Assembly (NCBI GenBank): GCA_037957365.1
Contig: JARHVA010003525.1
Span: forward strand, 600,001-664,000
Direction of reading: 5' to 3'
Length of the DNA stretch: 64,000 nt
From: Torreya grandis
Taxonomy: Eukaryota > Streptophyta > Pinopsida > Cupressales > Taxaceae
Under the pieces are notes generated by a model that was not told the origin of the DNA, ran no database searches, and worked only from the letters and a program-made list of their open reading frames with translations. Shown piece after piece: positions 57,701 to 64,000 of the stretch. Position numbers and translations under genes: made by a program. Position 1 is the stretch's first letter, and each line of letters begins with the position of its first letter.

Positions 57701-58363
57701 GATGATATCATCAAAAAATACCAAAATAAATTTCCTCAAAAATGGTCTAAAAATATTATTTATCAAACTCTAAAAGGTGGATGGTGTACTTGTTAGACCA
57801 AAAGGCATAAATAGAGACTCATAATGGCCCTCATGAGTTTTGAAAGTTGTTTTAGGTATGTCTTCATCATGGATCTAGATTTGATGATACCCAAGACATA
57901 GATCTAACTTGGTAAAATAAAGAGCCCCATTTAATTCATCTAGTAAATCATCAATGATAGGAATAGGAAACTTATCTTTGATAGTGTACTTTTTGAGTTC
58001 TTTATAGTCAAGGCACATCCTCCAAGTGTCATCTTTATTTCTCACCATGACAACTAGCAAAGAATATTCACTTTGACTATGGTGAATGATTCCTGCATCC
58101 AAAATATTTTGTACCATATTTTAAATTTCACTTTTTTGGGCATAGGGATACCTATATGGCCTGATGTCAGGTGGTGTACTACCCAAAATAAGTTTGATAT
58201 CATGATCATGCATGAAACTAGGTGGAAGTCCTTTTGGCATGTCACCAAAAACCACTGAATGGCCATCAATCACTTGTAGATTAGGAGGTGTAGATGGTTG
58301 AAATTCCATGGAAAACAAGTGAGATACAAATCCTTTAGCACCCTTACAAATAATCTTTGTCAT
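57700..58363 (-). pseudogene. Element F reverse transcriptase, decayed
   Basis: It opens with GDMPKGLPPSFMHDHDIKLI and RPYRYPYAQKSEI. MVQNILDAGIIHHSQSEYS and WRMCLDYKELKKYTIKDKFPIPIIDDLLDEL (58,090-57,960, still open) come next, with YFTKLDLCLGYHQI carrying the first catalytic Asp. [15 protein letters not shown] follows, and the catalytic box LVFFDDIIIY (F-F-D-D) near 57,700. An 80-codon open frame survives at 57,875-58,117, but the whole is frameshifted between 58,120 and 58,080. Confidence 0.9.
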
Positions 58364-60022
58364 TTGATGGGAGATATTGAGTTATGGAGATTTATCCCTT
58401 GATCTCCTTAGCTCAATTATCTTTCCCTTAGAATGAAAGCACATGAATAATTCCTAGAAATTCATCTCAATAGTACCCAAAGTGGTGAGTCACTGTACTT
58501 CCAAAATAATGTTAGCTCATCCCATGGGAATAGAAAACATAAGAGAATCCAACAAGTAGTCTGCCATGGCTAGCTTAATACTATGAAATTTTATTGAATA
58601 CTTGATAGTACCACCATTTGCAATCATGACCTAAAATTATAGAGTGGGATAAATGAAATAGTTCAATCGAGTAGCCAACTTACTATTGATGAAGTTGTGT
58701 GTGCTCCCAAAATCAATCAATATAGTGACCTTCTATTTCTTAAGAAAACCCACCACTTTAAGAGTTTGGGGAGTACTAATACCTAAAAGGGCATGAAAGG
58801 AAATAATAGGTTGAGAGTCTTCAAATTCCTCCTCAGGAAATTCTTCATTCTCTCCAATTACCTCTTTATTATCTTCATCCTCATTGGAACCTTCAATGTA
58901 AAAAAACTTATTTTCAGCATAGCAATGGTCTCTTTTCCACTTGATGTTGCAACCAAACCACAACCCTTTAGCTTTCTTCTCCTTTATTTTTCAAGGTGTC
59001 AATATAGTGGGTTGAGGAAATGATGGTGATAGGAAGGTGTGATCATGACTAGTAGTGAAAGTTTTCCATTTGACTATCTCTTTTTATTTTTCCATGCATG
59101 CCCTTTAAATAGATTTTGATACAGATGTTGGGTTAAACATTCAAACCTCAAATTGGATGCTATTTTTTAGTCCACCCAAAAAAATATCAGTCAAAATTTT
59201 CTCAGTGATGTCTTCCACTCATTAGGATAGATTTTGAAATTGATGAATGAAATCCTTCATAGTTTATGTTTGTCATAGTTTGGATAACTTGCTGAAGTAG
59301 TTCTTAGAGACATTATTTTTATAATGAACCAAAAATTCATTAGTAAAAATAAACCATGTAACAAGAGCACCATTCTTTTTCTTTTGAACACACAACTAAT
59401 GATACCAAATGAACTGCTCATGTTCTAGATATAGACACACCACTATCACCTTCTAAGAACTAGGAGTTTGATGTAGATCAAATAAATTTTAAATTTGGGT
59501 AATCCAAGTGAGAGGATCCTTACCATTAAAATTACACATGTCCACTTTTGGCAACATCAATTTCATACTAGAATTAGAGTTGTTAGTGTTGCGAGGAGGA
59601 GTACCTAAATGATGAAGTGGAGGGTTATTTGACTGTAACTAAGATGAAAAGGTAGACAACTATGTAGTGATGTAATTCAACTGAGTGTGAACCCTATTAA
59701 TCTCTCTATCCATCCCTGAAACATTAGTTTGAATTATAACAAATTCATCATGCCACACCAAGCCCTTTATGTCAACCTAAAATTGAGAAATCAATAGATC
59801 TAAAGTTTCAAATTCCATGTCATTGATAGGAGTCTTAGGAGTGTCTTTCCCCCTTTTATTCCTTGAGTAATAGGACCTGATATAAATAAACCCTACGAGG
59901 GTTTTTTCCCCCAAAAAAGTGTACCAAGATATGGTACCATTGTGATCACCTTGCCAAGATGAATTTAATGACTGCCTTTGCACACTAGGGTAAAAAAATT
60001 TGACACCAAAAAAGTGTACCAA
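58364..60022 (-). pseudogene. Element F gag and protease, decayed
   Basis: From the gag side: PKTPINDMEFETLDLLISQF (near 59,800); a capsid segment MLPKVDMCNFNGKDPLTWITQI with NLFDLHQTP (59,560-59,460), which is the Ty3/Gypsy FxGxDPxxWI pattern; then a nucleocapsid-like GLWFGCNIKWKRDHCYAENKFF (near 58,950) with remnants of the CCHC knuckle. An acidic linker follows (SNEDEDNKEVIGENEEFPEEEF, an open stretch at 58,733-58,963). The protease reads ILIDFGSTHNFINSKLA (58,720-58,670), where the D-S-G-S triad has become D-F-G-S. Multiple stops are present. Confidence 0.85.
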
Positions 60023-60267
60023 AAAAATATACCATTATGATCATCTCATCTAGATGACCCAATGATTGCAAATGTGCAAAGGGAAAAAAATTCCAAATTG
60101 TTTTTTAATATTGTTTTTCAAAAAAGTATTTTGAATAATATTGTGTTGACAAAAAAAATAATTCTTCCCAGATTACAAGTTATGTTTTTTCGCTCTTTCC
60201 TATCATACAAATCATGCCTCACTAGATCCAAAAAATTAATGACACAAGAAAACTTGCCCAAATCAAA

Positions 60268-60279
60268 GCTTTGATACCA
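60268..60279 (-). other. Primer-binding site of element F
   Basis: On the minus strand TGGTATCAAAGC follows the 5' LTR after the two-base spacer AG. It differs by one base from the usual tRNA-iMet complement TGGTATCAGAGC. Confidence 0.85.
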
Positions 60280-60281
60280 CT

Positions 60282-60628
60282 TGTAATGAAATTACTTGGA
60301 TGATCACACAAAATGATTATATATCATACATAATAAGTAAATATGAGATATTACATAATAATAATTGACAATAAGACAAAATATTAGATAATATAGAAAA
60401 ACCACTTCAAGGGGGAAACCTCTACAACAATGCAATAAGAGCATAATAATTCATATGATGATTAAAGACTAACCACTACCTCCTATATATAATCTACTTA
60501 GCCATGGTTATTCCATAGGCTAACCTAACTAAGAACATAGAGAAATGTAACAAGAATATAAAAGTGGTATGTAAGCCACAAGTCAACCACACATAACCCT
60601 AGACATGCCAAAGGTTAAGGGCATAGTA
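60282..60628 (-). repeat. Element F 5' LTR
   Basis: 347 bp, paired with 55,104-55,449. A TATA-like TATATATAG on the minus strand lies at 60,483-60,491. The outer end reads TA (minus strand) where the other LTR has TG. Confidence 0.95.
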
Positions 60629-60633
60629 AATCA

Positions 60634-62300
60634 CTTAAATAGTTTATGCTAAATAGTGTTAGATATATATTCATTTGTAATGGCCTTAGGCATATACAAT
60701 TTATGTAAATCAAAAATATCAAATAAAACATAAAACATCCTCATTGAATATCAGTTATCTATATTGAATGAAAAATGCATTGAGTCACATAATCATTTAT
60801 TTCAATCATTAGTGAGATTTCTACCTTAAATGAAAAATAAAAATAGAATAAAAAACCTCTCTAGTATTATTCTTAAAACATGCAGTATATAAGTTTCAAC
60901 TTATAAACCATATATGCATATATGTTTGCATAAATTTCCATCAAGTAATAAAGCTAAATTTAAAATCAAATAACCCCCCCCCCCCCCCCGCCTTTTTGTA
61001 AGACCAAAATACCTCTATAAAAAATTTTCGTAATGACTCAATGTTATAATTCATTTCCATATGCAATTATAAAACATGATTAAGTATAAGGCACTAAGTC
61101 TAACATCAATGAACAATAATACTTTGCATGTTATTCTTTTCCTAATGAAAAATGAGCCCAACCATATGTGGGTTCCCTACCCACCCCAACCACTAATTGG
61201 TAAGGGGAACAAACACCCAATGGTGAAACTAGAACACACCATCATGATGTAAATGTGATCACAAAGGGTAGATTTAGGGTTTCAAATCAAAGTAATTGAA
61301 TGGATCAAAATTAAAGTAACAAAAACTCAAATGTCATAAAACCTTAGTGACCTCCAATATTCAGCCAAAGACCCAATAAATAACCATCTAAAGTTATTGA
61401 AATAATTCAATAAATAAATATTTAAATTTCATTAAACAAACACATAAGTAGACATTCAAATACATGAAAATAATCAAATGAGCAACTAGTTGAACCCTTT
61501 TATTTTCTTAGTTTGCCTTTATAGCTTTCAAGGGTGAGTTGGAATTATATTCTCTCCCTTGTGGGATTTTACTCAATTTTTTCTCAAGAAAAATAACCAA
61601 TTTATGTCTATTCAATATATTCACACATGCTTCCAAACCATAAATGTATTTTGTATGAAATTTACAAGCACCTAGTTCACATTCGTGTCCTAAATAAAAA
61701 TCTCAAAAACTTACTAGTTTATCTAGATAATGTGATTAATATTGGAAGTCCAATATCAACTCCTTTCTTCTTTATACCTCTTCCACTTCAACATCCTCCT
61801 TTTTTATTATCCATAATTACTTTTAACAAATTTTCTATTATATTAATTAGAAGTTCCAACTAGTATAACTACTCATTCTCCCAAGTGAAACTCCAATGAA
61901 CACCACTTAAAACCATTAAACACTCTATGCCCATATTATACATGCATGGTGATGATTTGAAAACCCTTTTTGACCTACATGCTCCCAAAAATCCTCTTGC
62001 ACAGCTTCACTAAAATAATCAAGTAGTTTCTAATAAAATGAACCTATAATTGATAGCCTAGTGAAATAAGTCAACTAACCACATCATCTGAGTAGAAGAC
62101 ACAAGGACTACTCTTATACTACTGCCACATCATGTTATAGACACTATATAAAAATATTAAATAGCATATTAATTATTTAATAGCATTGATGAGGAATTAG
62201 GTCAAAGGCATTTGGCATACTTCTTTATGACTCCTCTAAACATTGGGCAATATTAATATGTAACCAGGTTGGATTTTATTCATGCTAGTAAAGCTATAAC
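60634..62300. other. Anonymous AT-rich sequence with a C16 tract
   Basis: No coding similarity. A homopolymer of 16 C lies at 60,974-60,989. The open frame near 61,627-61,863 has no family features. Confidence 0.5.
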
Positions 62301-62329
62301 ATAGTATAATTATAGCATGCACCATTTAG

Positions 62330-63984
62330 GGAATGGTACCCCAAGAGGAAAATAAGGGGGTATCTCAAATCTATTCTAGAAAAGAAGGTGCATGTATTGT
62401 ATCATTACCAGGCATATGATCATGATCATATCTTCCTAAATGCTTTGGATGATTCAAAAGTATGGACAAAGATGAAATATAAATCAATGTCTATGATACT
62501 TGCCTAAGCCTTTAAATACAACCCTAAGATAATAAAAGAAGAGGAAACAAATGCATTTAGTTAAAAATGGCCTCCATCTGAACCATGGGACTATTAGACA
62601 CAAAATTAACCTCCCTCCCCTTCAACATAGCTTACATAAGAACAACCAGATGAATCTAGTTGTAAAAAAAATATAATCCTTAGCCTAGGAGGGATATTTC
62701 AAGATGACTTCTTGGTATTTAAGTCCCTTCTACTTTAACATCTTCATATGTACAAGTCTTAGGTACAACTACTACAACGGATATGTTAGCAGTTTCTTTA
62801 GATGAATAATAACTTTGTGATGACTCCTTTGCTTCCACTTACTACATATACTAAATTAAGTCTTCTTTAATTCCTAAAAATGGATTTTACTTCCTTTCTA
62901 ACTATTCTAGACTCTCTACAATCTCCTAAGTCCCCTTAGGCAATCCTTGTGCATTCCACTCTTTCTACTTCATCACCTTCAATTTTACTTCTTATTGCAG
63001 TTGTTCCTACAACCCTCTACCATCTCATCCACCTTCCACTCCACACATATACACCTATCAAAGGAAGCACAAGTAATCTCCTACTCCCTCTCAAGATTAA
63101 AAAAATTGGAAGAGAGGCCATCACTTATTATCCTTATTATAGAGGAAGATATTGAGGAGGAAGAAAAGGATGTAGAGGTTATAGTGTAACTTGAAGAATC
63201 AAAAAAGGTTCAACAAGTAATATCTTTGGTTGGTTATCCTTGTAAGGAGGAAGAATAGGAAATGGGCATTACACAACTAGATGATGAAGAGTATGAGCTA
63301 TAAAAAATCCAAAACTTTGAGTTTGGAAGAACATGAAGTGGAAGACACCTTAGTCAGCCTCACATAAGAGTAAATTTATAAAATTGACAAGGTAGTCTCT
63401 TCCATTATTTATTCAATTCCTAATGTATAAATTTGAGCTATAAGTTTTCTATAATTAATTCTTAGGTTTATATCATCTAATTCTATTAGGACTAGTGTTG
63501 ATTTAGATATTATTTCTTCTCCAAAAACCAATAAAGACTCCTAGGGTAGTCCATTTTGAGAATTTGGTCACAATTTCTATTTTCAATAATTCCTCAACTC
63601 CCAAGAATAATTTAACCCAAATAGAGTTCCCCATGCCCCAGCCATTGGCCATGCCAAAAGTAATGATGACTATGGAAATAACCCCAAGTCTAAATAGATT
63701 CTTGGTAGAAGTAAAATCCATGAAAGAAACATCCCCATGGGAGATGGTTGTCTATAAAATTCCTCAATTCCTTATTCAAATAAATGCCTCCTCTACCAAC
63801 CACTTTGATTACATCCATTTTTATGACCAATTCACATTCTACATACTCAAATCTTACTCAAGAAGAAGAAATAGGAAAACTTATTGTTCCCCAATGGGTG
63901 AGGGATATGTGTAATGTTAGAGATGAAATACAAAATTTGGTTTTAACTAAACTCCCCATAGTATCCACTTGGTTTGACAAGTAA
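62330..63984 (+). pseudogene. Unidentified decayed coding region, plus strand
   Basis: I do not recognise this. Several frames hold protein-like text: an early ENKGVSQIYSRKEGACIV/LEKKVHVLYHYQAYDHDHIF region (62,350-62,430); a Thr/Pro/Ser-rich stretch (62,940-63,060); then YYPYYRGRY in one frame and a Glu-rich run IEEDIEEEEKDVEVIV in the other (63,120-63,190), which is Arg/Gly-rich if shifted. LDDEEYEL follows (near 63,285). A longer open frame (63,564-63,914) has FLIQINASSTNHFDYIHFYDQF, and an overlapping one QWVRDMCNVRDEIQNLVLTKLPIVSTWFDK, running to the window edge. The pattern of open stretches joined by frameshifts suggests a retroelement or pararetrovirus-like polyprotein whose catalytic part lies beyond 64,000. 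No diagnostic motif is visible. Confidence 0.35.
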
Positions 63985-64000
63985 AGTAGGACTATTCTAA

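Larger units (their letters stand above)
55104..60628 (-). mobile_element. Element F: minus-strand chromovirus with complete borders
   Basis: 5.5-kb Ty3/Gypsy element. LTRs are 60,282-60,628 (5') and 55,104-55,449 (3'), 346-347 bp, with about 46 differences by eye (about 13%). A perfect target duplication AATCA lies at 55,099-55,103 and 60,629-60,633. The primer site TGGTATCAAAGC, two bases after the 5' LTR, is the tRNA-iMet type. The polypurine tract ATGGAGGGGCA abuts the 3' LTR. Gag, protease, RT, RNase H, integrase and a C-terminal chromodomain follow in order, all decayed. Small size, short LTRs and a chromodomain next to the polypurine tract suggest the Reina group (inference). Confidence 0.95.

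Overview
This 64-kb window looks like a retrotransposon graveyard from a very large plant genome. It is AT-rich, has no recognisable host gene, rRNA or tRNA, and nearly every readable protein is a decayed LTR-retrotransposon remnant. I infer a seed plant, most likely a gymnosperm, from the density of old, deeply nested Ty3/Gypsy and Ty1/Copia elements; the sequence does not prove the taxon.

Layout. (1) 1-9,588: an AT-rich flank holding a decayed Ty3/Gypsy integrase (1,654-2,512) and long anonymous sequence. (2) 9,589-53,678: one old gag-protease-only LTR element, here called C, stretched to 44 kb by later insertions. Its 5' LTR is split at 10,804/24,945 by array A. Its 3' LTR is split at about 29,916/52,620 by element D. 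(3) Array A (10,805-24,944, minus strand) is a tandem chain of LTR-internal-LTR-internal-partial LTR-internal-LTR. It carries three versions of an unrecognised acidic ORF and no pol. Its last internal region is interrupted by Copia-type element E1 (19,073-23,283, TSD TTTTT). (4) Element D (29,917-52,619, plus strand) is a Tat-like Ty3/Gypsy element with decayed gag, protease, RT, RNase H, a second RNase H-like segment and integrase. Its 5' LTR is broken by Copia-type element E2 (30,566-34,603, perfect TSD TAAAG) and by a 451-bp insertion (34,664-35,114). Its gag is broken by a 2.4-kb LTR-like insertion (39,681-42,048). (5) 55,104-60,628: element F, a minus-strand chromovirus (Reina-like by size and layout) with both LTRs, a perfect TSD AATCA, a tRNA-iMet-type primer site and a C-terminal chromodomain remnant. 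(6) 62,300-64,000: an unidentified decayed plus-strand coding region.

The nesting gives a relative order. C is oldest, then A and D, then E1 and E2 inside them. Sampled LTR divergences counted by eye agree roughly: about 17% for C, A and D, 13% for F, 5% for E2. No element appears able to move on its own, because every pol is missing or full of stops.

Less expected signals: hairpin-forming minisatellites in the 3' untranslated regions of both C and D, one unit showing a compensatory stem change; clusters of a 12-bp palindrome (ACCGACGTCGGT) in the LTRs and again inside the coding region of the E elements; and the orphan ORF of array A, whose first ATG lies inside the primer-binding site.
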